From Ruminococcus sp. UBA1828 (GTDB taxonomy: Bacteria > Bacillota > Clostridia > Oscillospirales > Ruminococcaceae), in contig DDJI01000087.1 of assembly GCA_002338885.1 (NCBI GenBank), positions 18,165 to 26,908 of the forward strand: DNA of 8,744 nucleotides, read 5' to 3'. Within the stretch, counting starts at the first letter, position 1. Each line of letters opens with the position of its first letter. The translations under genes were made by a program, and so were the position numbers. The notes under the pieces were generated by a model that worked only from the letters and a program-made list of their open reading frames with translations, made no database searches and was not told the origin of the DNA. Below are positions 1 through 6,829 of the stretch, piece after piece.

Positions 1-7
1 ATCACGC

Positions 8-1027
8 TCAGTCGGCAATCTTTACGAGCACCTTGCAAAGGTCGCCCTTGTTGTTTGCAAGCGCCTTAAACGCCTCGTCAGCCCTATCCATGGGGTAAAT
101 ATCGCTCACCATCTTCAAAACGTCTACCTTGCCGGACGAAATAAGGTCTATTACGTCCTTAAAGTCAGTGGGATAGGAGTTTCTTGAGCCGTATACGTTT
201 AATTCTTTCTTTAAGAGTATGGAGTGAAGGAAGGTTGTCTCCTTCTTGCCGTTGCCGATGAGGATGATGTTTCCGGCAAATGCGCAGCAGTCAATGCAGT
301 TGAGGAATGTCACCGACTGTCCGCAAGCCTCTATGCAGCAATCAAAGCCGTCGCCGCCGGTTATCTTCATAGCCTCTTCCTTTATATCGGTTTTTGCGGA
401 GTTTATGACGCCCTTTGCGCCGAACTCAAGCGCTTTTTGAAGTCTGCCGTCAAGTATATCGGCGACATACACCTCTGCGCCCTTATTTATAGCGGAAATG
501 AGTGCAAACAGTCCTATCGGGCCTGCGCCGACAACCAAGACCTTATCTGTGGACTTGACGGGAGCGCGGTTTACGGCATGGTAGCCGATTGTGAACGGCT
601 CAACAAGTGCAAGCTCCTTTGCGCTAAGGCCTTTGCCCTGATATATTCTTTCTACGGGCATTGCGACATACTCGCAAAAGCTTCCGTCCCTTTGAACGCC
701 CATGGTTTTATTATCCGTGCAGCAGTTTACAAAGCCCCTTCTGCACGAGTAGCACTCACCGCAGTTGAAGTAAGGATTTGCGGTTACGATGTCTCCCGCT
801 TTAAGTCCCTTGTCGTTTTCGGGAATGGACACTATCTCAGCCGAGAACTCATGTCCGGGTATTCTCGGATATGTGGTAAAGGGCTGATTGCCGGTATAGC
901 TGGCAACGTCTGCGCCGCATATTCCGCAGTAGAGGATTTTAAGCAAAGCCTCGCCCTCTTTGATCTCAGGCTTAGGGGTGTCTGTCACCGCAATCTCAAA
1001 CGGTTTGTTGATAAGTACTGTCTTCAT
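8..1027 (-). CDS. Zinc-dependent medium-chain alcohol/polyol dehydrogenase, L-galactonate 5-dehydrogenase (LgoD/YjjN)/RspB-like
   Basis: A 339-residue cytoplasmic oxidoreductase of the zinc MDR family, of normal length. An N-terminal GroES-like domain (about 1-150) is followed by a Rossmann domain. Visible motifs: catalytic-zinc ligands C37 (GICGAD), H59-E60 (PGHE) and E143 (VEPF); a complete structural-zinc lobe C89, C92, C95, C103 in the CGxCxxCxxGxxNxC arrangement; nucleotide loop GAGPIG at 167-172, with D190 ending the second beta strand, which favours NAD over NADP. GNQPF, the TNCC-like NCCT and KKE..-YGSRN..P.DF recall E. coli YjjN (LgoD) and, more loosely, RspB. These oxidise sugar-acid or polyol hydroxyls. 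The start is supported by AAAGGTGA about 7 bases upstream. It lies 32 bases downstream of the glucose-dehydrogenase-like gene with no terminator between, so the two are probably cotranscribed. The exact substrate is not certain; sorbitol/threonine-type dehydrogenase is the alternative. Confidence 0.88.
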   Translation of the reverse strand: MKTVLINKPFEIAVTDTPKPEIKEGEALLKILYCGICGADVASYTGNQPFTTYPRIPGHEFSAEIVSIPENDKGLKAGDIVTANPYFNCGECYSCRRGFVNCCTDNKTMGVQRDGSFCEYVAMPVERIYQGKGLSAKELALVEPFTIGYHAVNRAPVKSTDKVLVVGAGPIGLFALISAINKGAEVYVADILDGRLQKALEFGAKGVINSAKTDIKEEAMKITGGDGFDCCIEACGQSVTFLNCIDCCAFAGNIILIGNGKKETTFLHSILLKKELNVYGSRNSYPTDFKDVIDLISSGKVDVLKMVSDIYPMDRADEAFKALANNKGDLCKVLVKIAD

Positions 1028-1059
1028 GATAAATCACCTTTCCGATACATAAATTATAT

Positions 1060-2259
1060 TTAGAAATTGATATATTTTTTGTTCCAGATTACTGCCGTTT
1101 TCATCGGCGCGCCCTTTGAGTAAATCTTGTTGTTGTATGCGCCTATCGGGTCGCTTATAAACTCGTCCTTGTCGATAAGCTCCACTATCTCGTTGTAGCG
1201 GCTCTTTGCCAAAAGCTCTATCGCCTTTTCCATGTGGCATTGTCTGAAGTTTATCGAGCCGAAAATGAGGTGGTTTTCAAATCCGAACGGCATAGTATCA
1301 AACTCTATCTTCGGGCCTAAAGAAAAGCTGTTATACACGCCGTTGCAGCCAAGCACCTTATGCTCAAAAGCGATTCTGTGCTCAACATTCGCGCCGGACA
1401 CGCCTATGAACATGGTAGCCCTTCCGCCGAGCTTATCGATTATTGCGGCGGCAAGCTCGCTTTCGCTGTCATATGTGTTTCTAAGATACGACGCTCCGGT
1501 CTCCCTTAAAGCAAACCTGACCTTATCGGAGTCTTCGCTGCTCCTTGCGACAAAGAGTATTTTTGCGTTCGGGTGGTTTTTGGCGATCAAATCGCCCATA
1601 AACATTCCCGTTGTTCCGAGTCCGAATATTACCGTCCTCTCAAACACGTCGTCCTTTGCAAGGTCTCTTGCGGTCTGCTCATCACAGCCGCGGCGAGCCA
1701 TCTCAACCCTGAAGATATGAGCGCTGCCTAAGTCCTCCATTCTCTCGAGCTGGAAAAGCATGCAGCCGTAGGGGTCGGGAAAGACCATCTTCTTTGCAAA
1801 CTCCAAATCAAGCTTTCCGTCGTGGACATAACCGTCCGGTATCTTCAAAAGCATATCGGGGTTAAAATACTGCTTGTCGCAGAACAAACCGTCTGCCTTG
1901 TCGCAGCCGTACTCAAAATAACTCTCGTCCTCGGTATATCTTGTGGGGTCGTAGCTGTCTCCGCCTCTTATCAAAACTATTGCAAACCTGTTTTCGGACG
2001 GAACCCAGACAACTCCTTCGTGTCCGTTTATAAGCCTTGTCTTGCCCTCCGGAAATTTCGGGGTCAAAAGTCCCTGCGAGCCCATATGCATAAGCTCCTT
2101 ATCGGTTCCGCAGAAGCCGACTATAACCGGCTCGCACAAAACGCCTTCCTTTTCAGGCTCGCCGCGCAGTCTTCTGCGCTTTACGTTTGTTATTTCTACA
2201 TCGCCGTAAACGAGCGGTTTTTCGGCGTCATTTTGGAAGTATGTTCCTTTTACTATCAT
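1060..2259 (-). CDS. Glucose 1-dehydrogenase-like medium-chain dehydrogenase
   Basis: A 399-residue MDR-family enzyme resembling the archaeal/bacterial glucose 1-dehydrogenase branch, which oxidises aldoses at C1 to lactones with NAD(P). Visible: GFCGTDKE with C50 as zinc ligand, GHE at 79-81, nucleotide loop GLGTTG at 213-218, and a C-terminal GSINFRQCHMEKAI stretch (about 334-347) like the GDH C-terminal domain (GSVN....H...A). Odd points: the usual four-cysteine structural-zinc lobe is absent (about 97-130 has only two scattered cysteines), the usual EP ligand site reads FPDP (D162), and an extra segment at about 171-206 precedes the nucleotide fold. The start is the ATG at 2259 because AGGAG (2267-2271 on the complement) sits 7 bases upstream. 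The longer frame beginning with TTG at 2304 has no ribosome site and runs through a palindrome. The gene leads the two-gene minus-strand unit and is divergent from the fucosidase. The sugar it acts on is unknown; L-fucose or L-galactose is an inference. Confidence 0.85.
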   Translation of the reverse strand: MIVKGTYFQNDAEKPLVYGDVEITNVKRRRLRGEPEKEGVLCEPVIVGFCGTDKELMHMGSQGLLTPKFPEGKTRLINGHEGVVWVPSENRFAIVLIRGGDSYDPTRYTEDESYFEYGCDKADGLFCDKQYFNPDMLLKIPDGYVHDGKLDLEFAKKMVFPDPYGCMLFQLERMEDLGSAHIFRVEMARRGCDEQTARDLAKDDVFERTVIFGLGTTGMFMGDLIAKNHPNAKILFVARSSEDSDKVRFALRETGASYLRNTYDSESELAAAIIDKLGGRATMFIGVSGANVEHRIAFEHKVLGCNGVYNSFSLGPKIEFDTMPFGFENHLIFGSINFRQCHMEKAIELLAKSRYNEIVELIDKDEFISDPIGAYNNKIYSKGAPMKTAVIWNKKYINF

Positions 2260-2281
2260 GCTCTCACTCCTCGTTTTATAC

Positions 2282-2295
2282 TTATCAAGTGATAA
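2282..2295. promoter_or_regulatory. Operator-like palindrome TTATCA-AG-TGATAA
   Basis: A perfect inverted repeat with 6-base arms and a 2-base centre, TTATCA AG TGATAA. It lies about 22 bases upstream of the glucose-dehydrogenase-like start and just downstream of that gene's likely transcription start. A repressor bound here would block the minus-strand unit. The half site TTATCA recurs at 2377, 2413 and 2454 in the same intergenic region, the last overlapping the -35 edge of the fucosidase promoter. The regulator is not in the window. Confidence 0.4.
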
Positions 2296-2329
2296 ATAAA
2301 TCAATAGATAGCATCAATCGCTACCGTTA

Positions 2330-2358
2330 ATTTTATATCATCTTTGCACAAGAATCAA
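2330..2358 (-). promoter_or_regulatory. Candidate promoter of the dehydrogenase pair
   Basis: Read on the minus strand, TTGATT (complement of 2353-2358) is followed after 17 bases by TAAAAT (complement of 2330-2335). An overlapping TATAAA gives 15-base spacing instead. Transcription would start near 2323, giving a leader of about 63 bases that contains the TTATCA/TGATAA palindrome. The match is moderate, and the region is AT-rich, so chance matches are easy. Confidence 0.45.
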
Positions 2359-2459
2359 TAGTCGAGCTGTACTTTTTTATCAAAACATATTACAAAATAC
2401 GGCGCACTCAGCTTATCAAAAGCATCACAAAACAAGCCGCCCGATGTTTGGATTTATCA

Positions 2460-2488
2460 TTGAAAATGCCTTAAATTTAATGTATAAT
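2460..2488 (+). promoter_or_regulatory. Strong sigma-A promoter of the fucosidase gene
   Basis: TTGAAA at 2460-2465 and a perfect TATAAT at 2483-2488 are separated by exactly 17 bases, a near-consensus housekeeping promoter. The expected transcription start is near 2495. That leaves a leader of about 75 bases before the ATG at 2570 and places the alternative GTG at 2501 almost on the transcript end. A TTATCA copy (2454-2459) directly abuts the -35 box, a suitable position for an operator. Confidence 0.8.
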
Positions 2489-2569
2489 TAGTGTAGTCAA
2501 GTGTTCGGTTTAAAGGGAAAAAGCCGTGCACGAGCGCTTAAAAAAGCAAAGAAAGGAATGAGAAAAGCA

Positions 2570-5236
2570 ATGAAAAAGGTTTTGCCTGTTATTACTGCAT
2601 TTTTAGTTGCGGTTTCAACAGCTGCCTCTACCGCTGCCGAGGTTTCGGAGCAGCCTCAGCAGACTCAGCCGCCCTTGCAGGCGGTGTACACAGAGCCGGC
2701 CGAAGATTGGGAATCGGAAGCTACGCCTATGGGAAACGGCTTTTTGGGTGCAATGATTTTCGGCGGCGTTGAAAGCGACAGAATACAGCTCAACGAGCAT
2801 ACCTTGTGGTCGGGAGGACCGGGCGCGGATCCCGATTACAACGGCGGCATGAGCGACGCCACCGCTGAAGAAAACAAAGAAAACCTGATGTACGTCAGAT
2901 CAGAGCTGCAAAAGCTCATGAACGAATTTACCGAAAACAATTCTTCGTATGTAGACGATGACGGGAACGTGGTTTCTTATGACTATCCTTCCCTGCCGCA
3001 AAGCGTGACAGATGCCATAGAGGCGCTGAAGGGAGACAAGAGCCTTTACGGAAACTATCAGTCAATCGGAGACATATACATAGACGACCGTTCGGGAAGC
3101 ACATCGGAAGCGGAAAACTACCGCAGGGTGCTTGACATCGACAACGCCATAACCACACTGACCTACATGCTTGACGGCGTCGAGTACACAAGAGAATACT
3201 TTGTTTCAAATCCCGACAACTTTATGGCTATCCGCCTGACCGCGGACACCGAAGGGGCTTTGAACAAGGACATACGCTTCACCACGCCCCAGCCGCTCGG
3301 AAGAATAAGCGTTGAAGGCGACACTATCACTATGACAGGACGCCCGCAGGATCACCGTGCAGACATAGATCATCTTGAGTTTGCCTTGCAGCTCAAGGTA
3401 ATATCGGACGGAGAGCTTGAAGCGGTGAACAACAACATAGTCAGAGTTTCAAACGCAAACGAAATAATAATATACATGAGTGCGGGAACAAACTATCAGC
3501 AGTGCATCGATGACAGCTTTGATTACTTCAGCGACGAGATTCCGCTTGACACCGTTTCGGAGCGCATACAAACCGTATCCGCCAAGGACTACGACGATCT
3601 CAAGCAGGCGCATATAGACGACTACCGCGAGCTGTACGCAAGGGTGACGCTGTCTCTTTGCGGAGTGACGCAGTCTGACAGATCAACAAAGTTCTTGCTT
3701 TCTGGATACAGAAACGATATCACCAGCGTGAGCGACAGCAGATATCTTGAGATACTTTACTACCAGTTTGGAAGATACCTTTTGATTTCATCGTCGAGGG
3801 AAGGATCCCTCCCCGCAAACCTTCAGGGAATATGGGCCGACGGACTTTATCCGCCGTGGAACTCCGACTACCATGCTAACGTCAACATTCAGATGAACTA
3901 CTGGTTGGCGGAATCGACAAACCTCACCGAGTGCCACACGCCCATGATTGAGTACATCAACAGCCTTGTACCGCGCGGAGAAATTACCGTGTACATGTAC
4001 CACTGCACCGAGGACGGCGAGGACGTAAGAGGCTGGACGACTTACCACGAGAACAACATTTGGGGAAACACCGGCCCCGCTGTTTCCGAGGCGTTTTACT
4101 ACCCTGCCGGAGCTGCATGGATGTGTCAGGACATTTGGGAATACTATGCGTTTACCCTTGACGAGCAGTTCCTTGAAGACAACTTCGACACGCTTTTGGG
4201 AGCGGCGCTGTTCTGGGTTGACAACCTTGTGACGGACGAAAGGGACGGTACGCTTGTTTCAAGCCCTTCGTGGTCTCCCGAGCACGGCCCGTACTCTTTG
4301 GGTGCGTTCAGCGATCAGGCTATTATATGGGATCTGTTTAACAACTCGCTTGAGGCGGCGGACATTCTGGGAATTGAAAGCTCCGAAATAGGCGAGATTC
4401 AGGCGGCGTTTGACAACCTCTCCGGCCCTAAGATAGGCAAGGCGGGACAGTTCCAGGAGTGGAAGGACGAAATAACCATGGACATCACCGGCGACTACGG
4501 TCACCGCCATGCAAACCACCTCTTTGCACTTCACCCGGGACGTCAGGTTGTTGTGGGAAGAAGTGAAGAGGACGATGCGTATGCAGACGCAATGCGCGTA
4601 ACCCTTGAGACGAGGGGCGACGGCGGAACGGGATGGAGCAAGGCATGGAAGATAAACTTCTGGGCAAGGCTTCGTGACGGCGACCACGCCGGAGTAATGG
4701 TAAACCAGATACTCAAGGAATCCACATACGACAACCTGTTTGATGCTCATCCTCCGTTCCAGATTGACGGAAACTTCGGAGCTACCGCAGGAATGACAGA
4801 GATGCTTCTTCAAAGCCAGGGCGGAGCTGTTGAGCTGCTGCCGGCGCTCCCTTCAATGTGGGCTGACGGAAGTGTGACGGGTCTTAGAGCAAGAGGAAAC
4901 ATCGAAGTCGATATAAATTGGCAGGACGAGCTGATAACCACAGCGACGCTGCAGACCTTCTCAGCCCTTGAGGATCTTGAGGTCAAGGGCGTGAACATAG
5001 GCAGAGCAACCATCACCGATTCCGAGGGCAACAAGGTCAAGGTTTCGCGTTCTTCCGACTCAATAACCTTTGATGCGGAAGAGGGCGAGACGTATACCAT
5101 AACCTTTGACGGCAAGGGCGGAATAAGCTCTGTGGCTGTGATAATAATTGCAGTTGCTGCGACGGTTGTTGTCGCGGCTGCGGTCATAATAATCGTGGTT
5201 TCATCGCGCAGAATCAAGCGCCGCAAGAACGCTTAA
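2570..5236 (+). CDS. Secreted, membrane-anchored GH95 alpha-L-fucosidase
   Basis: An 888-residue glycoside hydrolase family 95 protein, an inverting enzyme that removes alpha-L-fucose (some members alpha-L-galactose) from glycans outside the cell. A Sec signal peptide (about 1-23, MKK then a hydrophobic run) is followed by the N-terminal beta domain with YTEPAEDW (40-47), PMGNGFLGAMIFGG (53-66) and LNEHTLWSGGPG (74-85), then the (alpha/alpha)6 catalytic domain. By comparison with Bifidobacterium bifidum AfcA, the likely active-site residues are N437 and N439 in HANVN, E571 (general acid, SPSWSPE) and D733 (QIDGNFG). H435 matches the histidine associated with fucose rather than galactose preference. 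The C-terminus has a hydrophobic span (about 855-877) and a basic tail RRIKRRKNA, typical of a membrane anchor; no LPXTG motif is seen. Start choice: the ATG at 2570 begins a classic signal peptide, with AAAGGA upstream at 12-base spacing. GTG 2501 lies too close to the predicted transcript start, and ATG 2558 overlaps the ribosome site. Transcribed alone, it ends at a strong terminator. Confidence 0.93.
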   Translation: MKKVLPVITAFLVAVSTAASTAAEVSEQPQQTQPPLQAVYTEPAEDWESEATPMGNGFLGAMIFGGVESDRIQLNEHTLWSGGPGADPDYNGGMSDATAEENKENLMYVRSELQKLMNEFTENNSSYVDDDGNVVSYDYPSLPQSVTDAIEALKGDKSLYGNYQSIGDIYIDDRSGSTSEAENYRRVLDIDNAITTLTYMLDGVEYTREYFVSNPDNFMAIRLTADTEGALNKDIRFTTPQPLGRISVEGDTITMTGRPQDHRADIDHLEFALQLKVISDGELEAVNNNIVRVSNANEIIIYMSAGTNYQQCIDDSFDYFSDEIPLDTVSERIQTVSAKDYDDLKQAHIDDYRELYARVTLSLCGVTQSDRSTKFLLSGYRNDITSVSDSRYLEILYYQFGRYLLISSSREGSLPANLQGIWADGLYPPWNSDYHANVNIQMNYWLAESTNLTECHTPMIEYINSLVPRGEITVYMYHCTEDGEDVRGWTTYHENNIWGNTGPAVSEAFYYPAGAAWMCQDIWEYYAFTLDEQFLEDNFDTLLGAALFWVDNLVTDERDGTLVSSPSWSPEHGPYSLGAFSDQAIIWDLFNNSLEAADILGIESSEIGEIQAAFDNLSGPKIGKAGQFQEWKDEITMDITGDYGHRHANHLFALHPGRQVVVGRSEEDDAYADAMRVTLETRGDGGTGWSKAWKINFWARLRDGDHAGVMVNQILKESTYDNLFDAHPPFQIDGNFGATAGMTEMLLQSQGGAVELLPALPSMWADGSVTGLRARGNIEVDINWQDELITTATLQTFSALEDLEVKGVNIGRATITDSEGNKVKVSRSSDSITFDAEEGETYTITFDGKGGISSVAVIIIAVAATVVVAAAVIIIVVSSRRIKRRKNA

Positions 5237-5275
5237 TTGCCGGCACTGCTTAGCACGATATTCATAATCACATAC

Positions 5276-5313
5276 AAAAAAAGAACCGGTTCATTGCGAA
5301 TCGGTTCTTTTTT
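5276..5313. terminator. Bidirectional rho-independent terminator between the fucosidase and MATE genes
   Basis: A 16-base stem (5277-5292 with 5298-5313) has a single G-U wobble and a 5-base loop, ATTGC. The arms carry AAAAAA on the left and TTTTTT on the right, with GAACCG/CGGTTC at the core. It sits 40 bases after the fucosidase stop and 17 bases past the stop of the convergent MATE gene, so it can stop transcription from both sides. Confidence 0.9.
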
Positions 5314-5329
5314 GCGTGTTTGTTTTTTC

Positions 5330-6700
5330 TTAATTTGAATCCGGCTGGCGCTGTTCGACGGAGGAAATGAGCTTGTTTGAATTTTTTATGGCTGAGCGAT
5401 AGAACAGCAGCGACATGATTGTTGCAACCACCCATCCTATCGGCCATGCGCACCATATGCCGGTTGTGCCGAGAGAGGTATTCGCGAACACCGCCGCAAG
5501 CACTACTCTTAACACAAGGTCCGTAAACGTGGCGACCATAAACTGCTTCATCAGTCCTGCGCCCCTTAGAATGCCGTCCGCCGTGAGTTTAAGTGACACC
5601 ACAAAGTAAAACGGAGCAACTATCCACAAGAACATACAGCCTATCTGCCTGATGTTGTCGTAATCCTCTTTTAAAAAGATATCTATAAGGGAGCCGGTTA
5701 AGGTGAGATATATCAAAACTATCGGCACACAAAGCGCCCACACAAGCTTAACTCCAGCTTTAAAGCCTTGCTTTACTCTGTCAACAAGTCCTGCGCCGAG
5801 ATTCTGAGCCGTGAAGTTTGATATTCCGTTGCCGAGCGTTGTAAACGCGGATATAACCATGTTGTTTAGCTTTATAGCCGCAGAATAGCCTGCCATTGCG
5901 TCCGTGCCGAAGCTGTTTATAATGCTCTGTATCGCTATGTTTCCTACCGATATAAAGCTTTGCTGAAGTATGCTCGGCACTGCCACTTTTGAAACCTTGC
6001 CCAAAAGCCGCCACGAAAAGATTTTAACCTTTCCGGTATGCGGTATCGCGGCAAAGCGTTTAAACACAACTATCATCGCAAGTATGCAGCTTATGCCCTG
6101 GCATATAAAAGTAGCCCATGCAACGCCGTCAACCTTCATTCCGAATCCGACTACAAACCATATATCCATGAATATGTTTGCGGTTGAGGATATGGCAAGA
6201 AAGATAAAAGGCGTTTTTGAGTCGCCCAAAGCCGAGAAGATTCCCGTGGCGACGTTATAAAAGAACACAAACGGAAGCCCGAGTATGTATATGTCCAAAT
6301 ACAGCTCCGAGTCGGCTTTTACGCTCGGGTCGGTATTCATAAGATCCAATATGTCCGAGCAGAATATCATTCCTACAGCCATGAGCACGGCGCACAGCAC
6401 CGCGGTAGCTATAAGCGAAGAATACACCGCCGTTTTAAGCTCGCTGTAACGTCTTGCGCCGAAAAGCTGAGCTGCTATTACGGAGCATCCTATATTGCAT
6501 CCAAACGCAAAAGCTATGAATATAAGCGTTATCTCATAGCTGTTTCCGACAGCGGCAAGCGCCTTATCGCTTATAAATTTTCCCGCCACAAAGCTGTCGG
6601 CTATGTTATAAAGCTGCTGGAATATTATACTTCCGAACAGCGGCAGGCAAAGCCCCATCAGCGCCCTTCCGGGGTTGCCGGTTGTAAGATCTCTATTCAT
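5330..6700 (-). CDS. MATE-family multidrug/cation efflux transporter
   Basis: A 456-residue integral membrane protein with the MATE hallmarks: LTTGNP at the N-terminus, FQQLYNIADSFVAGKF (27-42), ALAAVG (47-52), a small-residue segment near 68-81 ending in AAQLFGA, MNTD (121-124), and ALGDSKTPF (157-165) before the loop to the second half. The length and hydrophobic pattern fit 12 transmembrane helices in two homologous six-helix bundles. Such proteins export cationic drugs or metabolites using a Na+ or H+ gradient; D35 in the first helix matches the conserved acidic site. ATG at 6700 is preceded by GGTGAT at about 5 bases. The gene is a single transcription unit between a bidirectional terminator and the divergent yfcE gene. 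No regulator lies beside it, and the exported substrate cannot be predicted. I saw no convincing promoter for it in 6701-6829. Confidence 0.92.
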   Translation of the reverse strand: MNRDLTTGNPGRALMGLCLPLFGSIIFQQLYNIADSFVAGKFISDKALAAVGNSYEITLIFIAFAFGCNIGCSVIAAQLFGARRYSELKTAVYSSLIATAVLCAVLMAVGMIFCSDILDLMNTDPSVKADSELYLDIYILGLPFVFFYNVATGIFSALGDSKTPFIFLAISSTANIFMDIWFVVGFGMKVDGVAWATFICQGISCILAMIVVFKRFAAIPHTGKVKIFSWRLLGKVSKVAVPSILQQSFISVGNIAIQSIINSFGTDAMAGYSAAIKLNNMVISAFTTLGNGISNFTAQNLGAGLVDRVKQGFKAGVKLVWALCVPIVLIYLTLTGSLIDIFLKEDYDNIRQIGCMFLWIVAPFYFVVSLKLTADGILRGAGLMKQFMVATFTDLVLRVVLAAVFANTSLGTTGIWCAWPIGWVVATIMSLLFYRSAIKNSNKLISSVEQRQPDSN

Positions 6701-6771
6701 AAATTATCACCGATTTGCGCAACTGCGCGCCATGTTTTAAGCTGTCGCCGACGATTTAAGAGGCGCCAATA

Positions 6772-6800
6772 TTGACACGGCTGAAAAATAATATTATTCT
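6772..6800 (+). promoter_or_regulatory. Promoter of the YfcE-type gene
   Basis: Consensus TTGACA (6772-6777), a 17-base spacer and TATTCT (6795-6800). Transcription would start near 6807, leaving AGGAG (6818-6822) within a short leader. A second, perfect TATAAT at 6806-6811 has only a weak TGAAAA at -35, and a start from it would fall on the ribosome site, so the first pair is preferred. The spacer contains a perfect 12-base AT palindrome, AATAATATTATT (6787-6798), which could be a protein-binding site. Confidence 0.65.
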
Positions 6801-6829
6801 CTTTGTATAATGATTTTAGGAGTGGTACA

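Noticed and set aside
224..1063. A 279-codon open frame on the plus strand opposite the LgoD-like gene
   Set aside because: It lies antisense to a gene with complete zinc and nucleotide motifs, its translation has no recognisable domain, and it has no ribosome site worth noting. It is a shadow of codon bias.
1822..2292. A 156-codon plus-strand frame opposite the glucose-dehydrogenase-like gene
   Set aside because: It is antisense to the conserved N-terminal MDR domain and its translation shows no coherent domain.
2525..2532. CGTGCACG palindrome in the fucosidase leader
   Set aside because: Only 8 bases long, with no flanking symmetry or repeats; such sites are common by chance.
2501..2569. 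N-terminal extension of the fucosidase from GTG 2501
   Set aside because: It starts about 6 bases from the predicted transcript start, has no ribosome site, and would bury the signal peptide behind a Lys/Arg-rich stretch.
4259..4813. A 184-codon open frame on the minus strand inside the fucosidase gene
   Set aside because: It is fully antisense to the conserved GH95 catalytic region, with no plausible promoter or family match.
6715..6728. Overlapping small palindromes TTGCGCAA and GCGCA-AC-TGCGC upstream of the MATE gene
   Set aside because: Short arms, no T tract and no second copy. It could be an operator, but nothing in the sequence supports that beyond symmetry.
6803..6829. TTG-initiated extension of the YfcE-type gene
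   Set aside because: It overlaps the promoter -10 region and the AGGAG ribosome site that serves ATG 6830; the 184-residue form matches E. coli YfcE.
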